Position numbers and translations under genes: made by a program
The notes under the pieces: model-generated
Seen by the model: the letters and a program-made list of their open reading frames with translations, nothing else
What the model was told of the DNA's origin: nothing
Database searches by the model: none
Origin: Streptomyces sp. LUP47B
Lineage (GTDB): Bacteria > Actinomycetota > Actinomycetes > Streptomycetales > Streptomycetaceae
Direction of reading: 5' to 3'
NCBI RefSeq assembly: GCF_001746295.1
Contig: NZ_MJAH01000014.1
Coordinates: 158,749-222,748, forward strand
Length of the DNA stretch: 64,000 nt
Shown: piece after piece, positions 7,027-15,438 of the stretch
Position numbering within the stretch: position 1 is the first letter of the stretch
How the letters are laid out: each line of letters starts with the position of its first letter

Positions 7027-7249
7027 GCCGCCTCGCAGGGTGAGGGTGTCGGCGGCTGTGTAGCTCTTTCGGCGGTACGGCGGCGGTATTGTGCGGCCCA
7101 TCCGAGTGAATTTCGGAGTGTCGTACGTTGATTTTCCCTTCTTTGGTCAATTCCTCGTGTGCAGGCTGCTGGTCATGGTGCGAGCCGTACGGCTGTGCTC
7201 GCGCGGTTTCGGCCGTCAATGAGGCATGACCGCAGAGAAGGGAAAGTTC

Positions 7250-7477
7250 ATGAAGAAGACCGCTGCTGTCGTTGCGGGCGTGATCATGGCTCTGGGTGCG
7301 GCCACTCCGGCTTTCGCTGACGCGGACGCCCAGGCTGTCTCCGTCGGTTCCGGAGGATTTCTGTCCGGCAACGTGATCCAGGTTCCCATTCACGCGGCCA
7401 TCAATCTGTGTGGCAACTCCGTGAACCTCATCGGGGCCTTGAACCCGACGTCCGGCAATGTGTGTGTGAACGCCTGA
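7250..7477 (+). CDS. chpD: Short chaplin (ChpD-like)
   Basis: 75 residues: signal peptide 1-24 (MKKTAAVVAG start) and a single chaplin domain of about 50 residues. Key features are GFLSGNVIQVPIH, NLCGNSVNLIGALNP and the final NVCVNA, with the two conserved cysteines that form the intramolecular disulfide. Short chaplins self-assemble into amyloid-like fibres and lower surface tension so that aerial hyphae can leave the medium. Start ATG 7250 follows AGAAGGGAAAG. Position next to a long chaplin and rdlA matches S. coelicolor chpD. Confidence 0.95.
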   Translation: MKKTAAVVAGVIMALGAATPAFADADAQAVSVGSGGFLSGNVIQVPIHAAINLCGNSVNLIGALNPTSGNVCVNA

Positions 7478-7510
7478 CGCGTTCCACACCAGCCGTACGG
7501 CTGAGTCATG

Positions 7511-7547
7511 GCCGGCCTTGGACATCTTCGTCCGCTCCAAGGCCGGC
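7511..7547 (+). terminator. Hairpin terminator between the short and the long chaplin genes
   Basis: 12-bp perfect stem GCCGGCCTTGGA/TCCAAGGCCGGC followed by TTTCCC. It lies 33 bases after the short chaplin stop and about 35 bases before the long chaplin start, so it may act as a partial terminator that sets the ratio of short to long chaplin. Confidence 0.75.
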
Positions 7548-7582
7548 TTTCCCATTTCTTCAAGCAGGAAAGACGATCAAGA

Positions 7583-8275
7583 GTGCGACAGACCCTGAGC
7601 AGGGGCATGTTCGCGGCCGCTGCCGCGACGAGCGTTCTCTCCCTGTGCGGTAGTCCCGCCATGGCCGATTCGCATGCGAACGGGTCCGCCGTGGACTCGC
7701 CGGGTGTCGTGTCCGGCAACGACGTGCAGGTCCCGGTCGACGTGCCGCTGAACGTGTGCGGCAACGCGGTCGACGTGATCGCCGCACTCGACCCCGTTTT
7801 CGGCAACGACTGCGCAGCGCGGGACGAGGGCGGCGAGGACGACTCCTCGTACGGCTCGGGTCAGGATGAGGACGCGGACGGCGGGACCGAGGGTTCGCCC
7901 GGCGCCGGCTCGGGCAACGACGTGCGGGTCCCGGTCGAGGTGCCGTTGAACGTGTGCGGTGACAGCGCAGGTGTGGCCGCCGTACTCGACCCCGCCTTCG
8001 GCAACGACTGCGCCGAGGACACCCAGGACGGATACGGCGACACCCCCGCGACTACTCCTCCGTCGACCCCACCGCCCGGGGGGAAGAGCACGGGGAAGAG
8101 CACGCCTCCCCCCGCCGGCGGCGACCACGTGACCCCGCCGCGCGCCGGAGACGACCAGCCCGCTCTGGCCGAGACCGGCAGCGAGGCCCTGGTGGGCACA
8201 TCGGCCGCGAGCGCCGCGTTGATCGCGGCCGGAGCCGTCCTGTACCGGCGAAGCCGGGCTGCGTCCCGTCGATGA
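7583..8275 (+). CDS. chpA: Long chaplin with two chaplin domains and sortase signal (ChpA-like)
   Basis: 230 residues. Signal peptide 1-28, two chaplin domains (about 33-76 and 108-142, each with VSGNDVQVP or SGNDVRVP and NVCGN/NVCGD plus FGNDC), a Ser/Thr/Pro/Gly linker, then LAETG near residue 197 followed by a hydrophobic segment and an RRSRAASRR tail, the sorting signal for sortase E-type enzymes. Long chaplins are covalently bound to peptidoglycan and anchor the fibre layer. Start is GTG 7583, preceded by AGGAAAG; this gives the RQTLSRGMFAAAAA start I recall for ChpA. The interdomain segment is unusually Asp/Glu-rich. Confidence 0.93.
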   Translation: MRQTLSRGMFAAAAATSVLSLCGSPAMADSHANGSAVDSPGVVSGNDVQVPVDVPLNVCGNAVDVIAALDPVFGNDCAARDEGGEDDSSYGSGQDEDADGGTEGSPGAGSGNDVRVPVEVPLNVCGDSAGVAAVLDPAFGNDCAEDTQDGYGDTPATTPPSTPPPGGKSTGKSTPPPAGGDHVTPPRAGDDQPALAETGSEALVGTSAASAALIAAGAVLYRRSRAASRR

Positions 8276-8280
8276 CACGT

Positions 8281-8314
8281 GGAGGGTGCCGGCCGCGCAC
8301 GCCCGGCATCCTCC
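8281..8314 (+). terminator. Hairpin terminator after the long chaplin
   Basis: 12-bp stem GGAGGGTGCCGG with CCGGCATCCTCC (one G-T pair), 6 bases after the stop codon. Confidence 0.65.
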
Positions 8315-8388
8315 CGGCCGGCCGGCGAGCCGCCCGGCCGGGAGCCATGTCAGGACCGCACGACAGCCGGGGCGCGCGCGGCGTGCTG

Positions 8389-9681
8389 TCAGGGCCGCGC
8401 GGCGGGCGCCGCCCCGCGCTGTCCCCGGCCGCTGGGCGCCGGGATCGTTCCGCCGGGTGTGCCCGTGCGCAGGTGACGCCGCACTCCGCCGACGAGCGTG
8501 CTCGCCGTGAAGGTCGCGCCCTGCACAAAGCGCATGGCCGGTCCGAAGCCGGACGCCGTCACCAGGCCCGCGAGGAACAGCCCTGGACACGAGGACTCGA
8601 AGTCCCGCCCGACCTGCGGCGCGCCGTCGGCCACCGTCGCGAGGGAGCCGCGCAGTTCGTCGGAGAGCAGCCGCAGCCGGTCTCCCGTCGCCCTGAAGCC
8701 CGTGGCGGCGATGACGTGCTCGGTCTCCAGGGAGCGCAGGGCCCGCCCCGACGCCGACGGTTCCGATCCGCCTCCGCCGCTCACCACATCCAGCCGCACC
8801 CCGCCGCGCACCTCACGGGCCGCCGCCACCTCGTGGCCGAGCCGCACCTCGACGACCGGCTCGATCCGGTCCCGCAGCCACCAGGCTCCGGCCGGCCCCA
8901 GCGCCGTGGCGCAGATCCGCGTCCGCCTCGCCTCGGGAAGCCGGTGGAAGAGGCCGGGGCGTTCGGAGTAGAACCAGTTGCGCCAGCCGGGGCCGAGGCC
9001 GCTGTGAGGGGCGCGCGCCCTTTGCCACCAGGGGCGCTGCCAGGGCGGCGGCACGTCGTTCCACTCCAGCTGGTCGGCGCGCGCCAGGACCCGTACGCGC
9101 GTGCCCTGCTCGGCGAGGAGGGCCGCCGTCTCCAGGGCCGCCTGGCCACCGCCGATCACGGTGACGTCCCGGTCGCGGAAGCGGGCGAGGTCGTCGTGAT
9201 GGCTGCTGTGCGACACCAGGGAGGCGGGCAGCGCGCGCAGTGCGGCCGGCAGCTCCACGAAGGGCATCACACCGACCGCCAGCGCGACCGTGCGGGTGAG
9301 CAGGGTCTCGCCGTCCTCGGTGACCGCCTCGAAGCCGCCCGGGCAGGGGGCGATCCGCGTGATCGTGCGCTCGTCCACCTCCGGTACCGCGTTACGGGCG
9401 AACCACTGGCCGTACGCGGCGAACATCTCCACCGGGATCGGCTCCCCGTGCTCGGCCGCAACTCCCTGGCCCGCGCAGTACGCGTCCAGCCGCAGACGGC
9501 CCGCCGGGTCCGAGAGGTTGGACGCCCAGGGCTCCGACTTGAGGAACATCCCGCGTGGCATGTGGTCACGCCACGAGGCCATGGGGCGACCGAACACCCG
9601 CAGCCGCAGTCCGGCGGCCGCGGCGTGGGACGCGATGGACAGACCGTACGGGCCCGCGCCCACCACCAGAAGGTCGTACAT
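8389..9681 (-). CDS. FAD/NAD(P)-dependent oxidoreductase
   Basis: 430 residues, class B flavin monooxygenase-like fold. Residues 1-15 hold the FAD-binding Rossmann motif (VVGAGPYGLS); a second nucleotide motif VIGGGQAALE lies near residue 170, as in NAD(P)H-binding domains of N-hydroxylating or thioredoxin-reductase-like enzymes. An ATG-type sequence (VIAATGF) precedes the C-terminal FAD contact, and LAGLVTASGFGPAMRF closes the domain. Substrate cannot be read from sequence. The start ATG overlaps the stop of the upstream ATP-grasp gene by one base (TGATG), so the two are translationally coupled and probably act in one pathway. Confidence 0.82.
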   Translation of the reverse strand: MYDLLVVGAGPYGLSIASHAAAAGLRLRVFGRPMASWRDHMPRGMFLKSEPWASNLSDPAGRLRLDAYCAGQGVAAEHGEPIPVEMFAAYGQWFARNAVPEVDERTITRIAPCPGGFEAVTEDGETLLTRTVALAVGVMPFVELPAALRALPASLVSHSSHHDDLARFRDRDVTVIGGGQAALETAALLAEQGTRVRVLARADQLEWNDVPPPWQRPWWQRARAPHSGLGPGWRNWFYSERPGLFHRLPEARRTRICATALGPAGAWWLRDRIEPVVEVRLGHEVAAAREVRGGVRLDVVSGGGGSEPSASGRALRSLETEHVIAATGFRATGDRLRLLSDELRGSLATVADGAPQVGRDFESSCPGLFLAGLVTASGFGPAMRFVQGATFTASTLVGGVRRHLRTGTPGGTIPAPSGRGQRGAAPAARP

Positions 9682-10997
9682 CAGCAGCTGCTCACTTTCT
9701 TCTCGTCGGACAGCTCGTCGGGGAGCCCGTTCGCCAGCGCGGCGGACAGGCGGGGCGTGGCGGAGGAAGGCGGTGGCACGGACACGGTGGCCCCGACCAG
9801 GCGTCCGGTTCCGTCTGCGCCCGGCCGTCGTAGTCGCTCCCGCACGCGGCGGGACACATGGCGTGCCCACAGCCCCCGCATCGCCCGGCCCGGCTCCGGG
9901 TCGTCCTCTGCGTGCCAGGCCAGTTCACGTCCGTCGGGGGCGGGACGCAGCAGGGTGAGCGGGGAGTAGTTCTCCACCACGAAGGCGCGCCCCGGCAGGG
10001 GTGAACCCTCCGGCAGCGGACGGTGTGTCAGGTCCAGGTGCAGGGCCCGTACGACGTCCAGGTCCGCGCTGTCGGCGAAGAGCCGGAACTGGGCACCGGG
10101 GCGCGGGTTGAAGTCGAGGAGGTGGTAGGCGCCGGTCGTGCCGCAGCGGCGGAAGTCCAGATCGAGGATCCCGCGGTAGCCCAGTGCGTCGGTGAGCCGC
10201 TCGGCGAGCGCCTGCACGTCCGGGTTCGGCCGCCAGCGCCCCACCGCGGTCAGGCCCGCCGCGCGCGGCCAGGACCGTTCCTTCACACCGGGGCCGCCGC
10301 CGATCACCGCGCCCGAGCGGGCGGCGTAACCGTGAAAGAACCAGTCGCGGTCCGGGCCCGACGGCAGGAACGCCTGCAGCAGCAGCCGGCTGCCCGCCTC
10401 CTCGGTGCGCAGGTACAGCTCGTGCGCCTCCTGCGGACTGCGCACCACGACCGTGCTGCGCAGCCCGCCTTTCGTCGGCAGCAGCCAGGGGCGGCTCCAC
10501 TTCGCCACCACCGGAAGGCCCAGCCGCCAGGCCGCGGCGGCGGCCTCGCCGGCGCTGGCCGGGACGACCGTCTCCGGGTGCGGGATGTCCGCGGCCGCGC
10601 ACACCGCCGCCAACTCGGCCTTGTCGGCCACCCGCTCGGGCAGCGCCGGGGGTTGCTGCGGCAGGAGGTAGGAGGGGGCCAGCTCCTCGCGCAGTCGGCC
10701 GACCGCGACCGCGCTCGCGTCGTCCATCGGGATCAGGACGGCGGGTCCGGCGATCCGGGCGGCCACCTGACGCAGTACGACGGCGATGTCGGCCGGGGAC
10801 GCGCCGGGCGGCGGCGGTGGGTGCAACTGCCGTACGAAACGGGACGCGCGGACCGGACTTCCCGCGCAGTCGGCGACCAGGTGCACCTCCAGACCTGCCC
10901 GGCCCAGTGAACGCACGGCACCCAGCGTTCCGTGGTGAAAGGGATTGGGGTCGATCCGCAGCAGTACTGCGGGGACCCGGCTGTCGAACGGCGACAC
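9681..10997 (-). CDS. ATP-grasp domain protein (carboxylate-amine ligase type)
   Basis: 438 residues. ATP-grasp enzymes join a carboxylate to a nucleophile through an acyl phosphate. An N-terminal Rossmann-like part (about 1-110) is followed by the grasp domain, with VVAKWSRPWLL for ATP binding near residue 165 and the metal-binding end LLDFNPRPGAQ near residue 320. Start at GTG 10997, preceded by GAAGGACGATGCC. Coupled by TGATG to the FAD oxidoreductase gene, and divergent from the GH26-like gene. Because of its place beside an exopolysaccharide operon, amino-acid or acyl decoration of a glycan or a small metabolite are both possible; neither is shown. Confidence 0.8.
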   Translation of the reverse strand: MSPFDSRVPAVLLRIDPNPFHHGTLGAVRSLGRAGLEVHLVADCAGSPVRASRFVRQLHPPPPPGASPADIAVVLRQVAARIAGPAVLIPMDDASAVAVGRLREELAPSYLLPQQPPALPERVADKAELAAVCAAADIPHPETVVPASAGEAAAAAWRLGLPVVAKWSRPWLLPTKGGLRSTVVVRSPQEAHELYLRTEEAGSRLLLQAFLPSGPDRDWFFHGYAARSGAVIGGGPGVKERSWPRAAGLTAVGRWRPNPDVQALAERLTDALGYRGILDLDFRRCGTTGAYHLLDFNPRPGAQFRLFADSADLDVVRALHLDLTHRPLPEGSPLPGRAFVVENYSPLTLLRPAPDGRELAWHAEDDPEPGRAMRGLWARHVSRRVRERLRRPGADGTGRLVGATVSVPPPSSATPRLSAALANGLPDELSDEKKVSSC

Positions 10998-11166
10998 GGC
11001 ATCGTCCTTCGGTTGTTTCACTCGTGCGGGCGATCGGAGCACACGAAAGCCGTAGGCACGGTGGCGGAATTCATATTGATATGACTGAGTGTCAGGTAAG
11101 GGAAAGGCCATAGGGCGCGGCAAAGAGTGAGAAAGCGAAAGTCCGAGCGTGGAGAGAGGAGCAGGC

Positions 11167-12492
11167 ATGGCCCCACAGCATCGACGGACCCGGTCCGGGC
11201 GGTTGGCCGTCGTCGCGGCGTCGGTCGTCGCGACGACGGCACTGGCGTCCGGTCCAGGATTCGCCGCGGGTGCGGGGGTGGCGCGGATCGCCGATCCTCC
11301 CGCTCCGACACCCGTCGCCATTCCGGTCCCCGTGACCCCGGTCCTGCCCGAGCGGCCGAAGGTGACCCCGCCGCCGCTCCCGGCCCCGGCGTGGCCCGGA
11401 AAGCACGCTCCCGCGTTCGGCGCCTACCTCGACTACGGCCCCAGTGGCGTGGCCCGCATGCTCGACCTCAGCCGCTGGCTGGGCGGTGCCGACCTGCGCG
11501 TCGGCCACACGTATCTGCCCGGCGACCGCTGGAGCAACATCGAGGGCGCCCCGGGCTTTCTCGACGCGTGGGCGCGCTGGCGCACCGGGCGGGACGACCG
11601 GATGTTCGTCCTCAACGTCCCCATGCTGGAGCGCAACGAGGAGAACGTCTCCGACGCCGAGGTGCGGCTGCTGCTGCGCCAGGGCGCCGCCGGCCGGTTC
11701 GACCATCACTTCCGCGCCCTGGCCGAACGGCTGGTGCGGCTGAAGGTGCCGGACACGGTGATCGTGCTCGGCTGGGAAATGAACGGCACCACGTACACCC
11801 ATCGTTGCGGGCCCGACCCGCAGGCCTGGAAGACGTACTGGAACAGGATCGTCACGGCCATGCGTGCGGTGCCGGGGCAGAGGTTCCGGTTCGACTTCGC
11901 GCCGTCCCGGGGGCGGGACGCCGTGCCCTGGACGCAGTGTTATCCGGGTGACGACTCGGTCGACATCGTTGGCATGGATTCCTACGACCAGCCGGCCGGG
12001 GTGACATTCGACGAACAGGTGAATGAGCCCTACGGCCTTCAGGCACAGGTGAATTTCGCCAAGGCCCACGGAAAGCCCGTCTCCTATCCGGAATGGGGAC
12101 TGTTCCGCAACGGGGACAACGCCGAGTACATGCGGCGCATGCTCGCCTGGATGAACGAGCACAAGCCGCTCTACAACACCCTGACCGACTACTGCCCGCA
12201 CGGTGTGTGGCAGTGCCCGGACAACCCGAGGGCGGCAGAGATCTACCGGTCCCTCCTCTCCGGCACCATCACCGACCCCGTCACGGAACCGGCCGAGCCC
12301 ACCGATCCCGTTACGGAACCGGTCGAGCCCACCGACCCCGTCACGGAGCCGGCCGAGCCCACCGTCCCCGCCAGCCCGACGAGTCCGACGAGTCCGCCCA
12401 AGTGCTCGCCGTTGGATCTGGGTGACTGGGTCGAGTACTGGCTCGGCGGCAAGCTGTGCCTGCGCTTCGACTGGTTGACGCGCAACCGGTAG
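11167..12492 (+). CDS. Secreted GH26-like glycoside hydrolase with Thr/Pro/Glu-repeat linker
   Basis: 441 residues. Signal peptide 1-36. The catalytic part (about 80-345) is GH26-like: the acid/base Glu in GWEMNG near residue 206 and the nucleophile Glu in SYPEWG near residue 310. GH26 enzymes act on beta-mannans or beta-glucans by retention. A linker of ITDPVTEPxEPT repeats (about 365-410) leads to a short C-terminal domain with two cysteines (CSPLDLGDW ... GGKLCL) that may bind wall or glycan. Start ATG 11167 follows GGAGCAGGC. Genes of this kind beside polymer operons often trim or release the polymer; here that is inference. Confidence 0.8.
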   Translation: MAPQHRRTRSGRLAVVAASVVATTALASGPGFAAGAGVARIADPPAPTPVAIPVPVTPVLPERPKVTPPPLPAPAWPGKHAPAFGAYLDYGPSGVARMLDLSRWLGGADLRVGHTYLPGDRWSNIEGAPGFLDAWARWRTGRDDRMFVLNVPMLERNEENVSDAEVRLLLRQGAAGRFDHHFRALAERLVRLKVPDTVIVLGWEMNGTTYTHRCGPDPQAWKTYWNRIVTAMRAVPGQRFRFDFAPSRGRDAVPWTQCYPGDDSVDIVGMDSYDQPAGVTFDEQVNEPYGLQAQVNFAKAHGKPVSYPEWGLFRNGDNAEYMRRMLAWMNEHKPLYNTLTDYCPHGVWQCPDNPRAAEIYRSLLSGTITDPVTEPAEPTDPVTEPVEPTDPVTEPAEPTVPASPTSPTSPPKCSPLDLGDWVEYWLGGKLCLRFDWLTRNR

Positions 12493-12503
12493 CGCGGCCG
12501 GCC

Positions 12504-12538
12504 GGTGGCGGCGGACTCCCTCAGGACCCGCCGCCACC
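12504..12538. terminator. Bidirectional hairpin between convergent genes
   Basis: 11-bp stem GGTGGCGGCGG/CCGCCGCCACC with a 13-base loop between the GH26-like gene and the convergent acyltransferase gene; it overlaps the last codons of the latter. Confidence 0.55.
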
Positions 12539-13633
12539 GTGGCGCTCCTTCCGCTCCTGCCAGTGGAGCAGCAGTTCCTTGCCCCGCCGCCGCGCGGCCA
12601 CGTCGCACTCGACCGCCGCCAGCAGCGGGGCCGTGCGGCGGCGGGCCAGCAGCAGCCGCTGGTTGACGACCGCCTCGGGCCGCCAGTGGTGCTTGTACGG
12701 CTCGTTGCCGCGCAGCAGGCTCAGCGCGCCGTGCCCGCCGTCCTGGGTGTGCCGGCTGCACGCGTCGAGCAGCATCACCGCCACGTCCGCCCTGCGTTCC
12801 CGCAGACACGGGTGGGCGCCGTACAGGTAGCCGCCCGCGAGCCGCCGCGACAGCAGGGTCAGGTCCACGGCCACCACGTCGTCGTCGAGGCGGAACTCGG
12901 TGACCACCGCGTCCCCGGAGCGCACCATCGGCGCGACCGAGCGCACCAGGTGTTCGCGGAACCGCGGCCGCAGATGCTCGGGCGTCACCCCGCGGCCCTC
13001 CCACTGGAGTGCGTGCAGTTCGATGAGCCGCCGCAGCGCCTTGTCCACCTCGTCCGGTGTCACGGTGTGCCGCTGGATCCCGAGCGCGGTCAGCTTGCGC
13101 AGCTTGGCGCGGACCCGCTGCTGGGCCTTGGCCGTGGGCAGGCGCGTGATCAGTTCGTCCATGGACACGGCGGGCAGTTCCAGGCACACCGAGTCGTCCA
13201 CCCGGCGTCGGGGCCCGCTCCAGTGGCCGTAGATCCGCTCGGCGGCCCCGCCCGGGCGGACCTCGCGGAGGTCGATCAGGGCGGTGCGAGCGGCCGCGGA
13301 CAGGCCCCCGGCGAGCGCGGTGACCGCCTCCGGGCCGCGCTCGTCGTCCAGCAGGACGTCCCCGTAGTCGGAGATGGACCCGCCGAGCGGCACCAGCGAG
13401 GGCACCGGGCGGTCCACGCGCATCAGCGGCGCGGCGGCGGCCAGCTCGGCCCCGTCGCGCACCAGCACCAGCCGCAGCCGCCCGCGTCTGCCGTACGACA
13501 GCCACCAGGAGTGCAGCCAGGCGTGACTCTGGAAGGGGGTGGCGGCCCCGCACCGGCGGTACAGGTCACCCCACTGCGCCGCCAGTTGGGCGAAGTCCCG
13601 CTCTGTGGTGACGAGTTCCGCCCGGTACGTCAC
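12521..13633 (-). CDS. GNAT-fold acyltransferase (CelD/BcsL-like)
   Basis: 370 residues with the double-GNAT layout of CelD/FemAB-like proteins. WLHSWW near residue 30-35, LRLVLVRDG and the segment KAQQRVRAKLRKL are typical of this family, which transfers acyl groups and is linked to cellulose and capsule-type polymers. Start is GTG 13633, overlapping the stop of the upstream Wzz-like gene by GTGA; last gene of the polymer operon. Probably acylates the exopolysaccharide or its precursor (inference). Confidence 0.78.
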   Translation of the reverse strand: MTYRAELVTTERDFAQLAAQWGDLYRRCGAATPFQSHAWLHSWWLSYGRRGRLRLVLVRDGAELAAAAPLMRVDRPVPSLVPLGGSISDYGDVLLDDERGPEAVTALAGGLSAAARTALIDLREVRPGGAAERIYGHWSGPRRRVDDSVCLELPAVSMDELITRLPTAKAQQRVRAKLRKLTALGIQRHTVTPDEVDKALRRLIELHALQWEGRGVTPEHLRPRFREHLVRSVAPMVRSGDAVVTEFRLDDDVVAVDLTLLSRRLAGGYLYGAHPCLRERRADVAVMLLDACSRHTQDGGHGALSLLRGNEPYKHHWRPEAVVNQRLLLARRRTAPLLAAVECDVAARRRGKELLLHWQERKERHGGGGS

Positions 13634-14286
13634 AGCTGCCCGTGGGTGTCGGCGGCCAGGGCCGGACCCGGTACGGACGCGGGGCGCCCGGACGCGTCCC
13701 CGGCACGCCTGGGCCGGGCCAGCAGCGCCAGCCCGCCGAGCAGGCCGCCCGCGCTCGCACCCACCAGGCCGATCAGGGTCGGGGAGGCGGAGGACGGCTC
13801 GCTGGGCTTGATGGCCCGGGCGAACTGCTGAAGCTCGACGCGGGTGGCGTCCTTGGTGTCGTTCGCGTGCCGGGTCAGCGCGCGGGAGACGGCGTTGGCC
13901 ATGTCGGCGGCGAGGTCGGGGCGGGTGGAGGTGGCCGTGATGGCGACCATCGGGGCGTCCGGCGAGGTCGCCGTCCGCACGCTCGACTTCAGCGTACGCA
14001 CCGGCACCCCGGCCCACACCTGCGCGTCCCCGAGCACCGCGAGCTGCGTGGCGACCCGGCCGTAGGCCTGCGCGAAGCCGGTCGCGGACGCCGGGTCGGA
14101 CTTCGCGGTCGGGACGGCGACGACGTAGGACGTGGCGGTGTACTCGGGCGGCTCGGCGAGGCCGTACACCCCGCCGAGCAGGCCCCCGACGAGGGTTCCG
14201 GCCGCGAGCAGGGACCAGGGCGGCAGCGTCCTGACGCGGGCCAGGCCCGTGGCCGGGTGGCTCGGTCCGGTGGGGTTCTCGGTCAT
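13630..14286 (-). CDS. Wzz/YveK-like chain-length regulator
   Basis: 218 residues. Two membrane segments (about 25-45 and 172-192) bracket an extracytoplasmic region with YTATSYVVAVP and PDAPMVAITATSTRPDLAADMANAVSRAL, the signature of Wzz/Wzc-type polysaccharide co-polymerases. No tyrosine kinase domain, so it is the short YveK-type. It likely sets the length of the polymer made by the O-antigen-ligase-like protein at 17812. Start overlaps the stop of the glycosyltransferase gene (ATGA), and its own stop overlaps the next GTG. Confidence 0.85.
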   Translation of the reverse strand: MTENPTGPSHPATGLARVRTLPPWSLLAAGTLVGGLLGGVYGLAEPPEYTATSYVVAVPTAKSDPASATGFAQAYGRVATQLAVLGDAQVWAGVPVRTLKSSVRTATSPDAPMVAITATSTRPDLAADMANAVSRALTRHANDTKDATRVELQQFARAIKPSEPSSASPTLIGLVGASAGGLLGGLALLARPRRAGDASGRPASVPGPALAADTHGQL

Positions 14287-15437
14287 GAGGAAGGGACTCC
14301 CTGAGGTGATGGAGACATGGAAGGGGCGGCCACCGCGGCCGTGTAGACGTTCATCAGGCGATCGGCGCTGCGGGTGATGCTGTAGCGGTCGGCGGCCTCG
14401 GGCGCGGTGCGCGGGCCCGGGCCCATGGCCCGGGTCGCGGTGACGGCCCGCGCGAAGGCGTCGGGGCCGCCCCGGACGAGGCGCGCGGCCGCCGCGGTGT
14501 GCGTGGGCAGCTCCTCGATCGCCGGGCAGGAGGAGTAGAGGACGGGCAGCCCCGACGCCAGCGCCTCCACCATCGCCAGACCGAAGGTCTCCTCCGGGCA
14601 GGCTGAGGCGAGCAGGTCCATCGCCGAGGTGAGGGAGGGCAGGTCGGGGCCGGGGGTGCCGTCGGGGACGTAGGGGCGTTCGCCGGTGAACAGCACGCGG
14701 TCCATGACCCCGGCGTCCTGAGCGGTCCGCCGCAGCGCGTGCTCCTCCGGTCCGCCGCCGACCAGCAACAGCCAGTGGTCCGCGGGGAGTCGGGCAAGCG
14801 CCCGGATCAGGACGTCGAAGCGTTTGGCGGCCGTGAGGCGGCCGATGCCGCCGATGAGATAGGCCGTCTCGGGCAGGCCCAGCCGCTGTCGGGTGCGCAG
14901 GCGCCGGTCCGGGTCGAAGCGGAAGCGGTCCAGGTCGACGCCGTTGGGGACGACCTCGATCCGGGGGGCCGGAACGCCCCAGCGCCGCAGCCGTTCGGCG
15001 ACGGTCGGGGAGACGGCGACCGTGGTCCGGCCCAGGCGCTCACTGGCCAGGTAGAGCCCACGTACCCCCGCCGTCAGCGGGCGGCCCTCCATCTGTGAGT
15101 CGCCCAGGGAGTGTTCGGTGGCGACGATCGCCCGGACGCCCGCGAGGCGCGCGGCGAGCCGGCCGTAGACGCAGGCACGGTAGAGGTGGGTGTGCACGAG
15201 GTCGTAGCCGCCCGAGCGGATCAGCCGGACCAGGCGGGGCAGTGCGCCCAGGTCCCGGTTTCCGGCCATCCCCAGGTGGGTCACCCGTACCCCGTCGGCG
15301 GCCAGCCCGTCGGCGACGGCGCCCGGGTTGGTGAGCGTGACGACCTCGGAGTCGACCGGCAGGTGCCGCAGCAGGAGCCGGAGCTGCTGCTCGGCACCGC
15401 CGACGCCCAGGCCGGTGATGACCTGAAGGACCCGCAT
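14283..15437 (-). CDS. GT4-family glycosyltransferase
   Basis: 384 residues, GT-B fold. N-terminal GLGVGGAEQQL (acceptor domain), LVHTHLYRA near residue 80, VVPNGVDLDRF near residue 166, GGIGRLTAAKRFD near 195 and the donor-binding CPEETFGLAMVEALASGLPV near 275-295 with the EX7E-type glutamates. Adds a hexose or related sugar from a nucleotide donor to the lipid-linked repeat unit at the inner face of the membrane. Part of the eight-gene operon; one base separates it from the deacetylase stop. Confidence 0.88.
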   Translation of the reverse strand: MRVLQVITGLGVGGAEQQLRLLLRHLPVDSEVVTLTNPGAVADGLAADGVRVTHLGMAGNRDLGALPRLVRLIRSGGYDLVHTHLYRACVYGRLAARLAGVRAIVATEHSLGDSQMEGRPLTAGVRGLYLASERLGRTTVAVSPTVAERLRRWGVPAPRIEVVPNGVDLDRFRFDPDRRLRTRQRLGLPETAYLIGGIGRLTAAKRFDVLIRALARLPADHWLLLVGGGPEEHALRRTAQDAGVMDRVLFTGERPYVPDGTPGPDLPSLTSAMDLLASACPEETFGLAMVEALASGLPVLYSSCPAIEELPTHTAAAARLVRGGPDAFARAVTATRAMGPGPRTAPEAADRYSITRSADRLMNVYTAAVAAPSMSPSPQGVPSS

Positions 15438-15438
15438 G

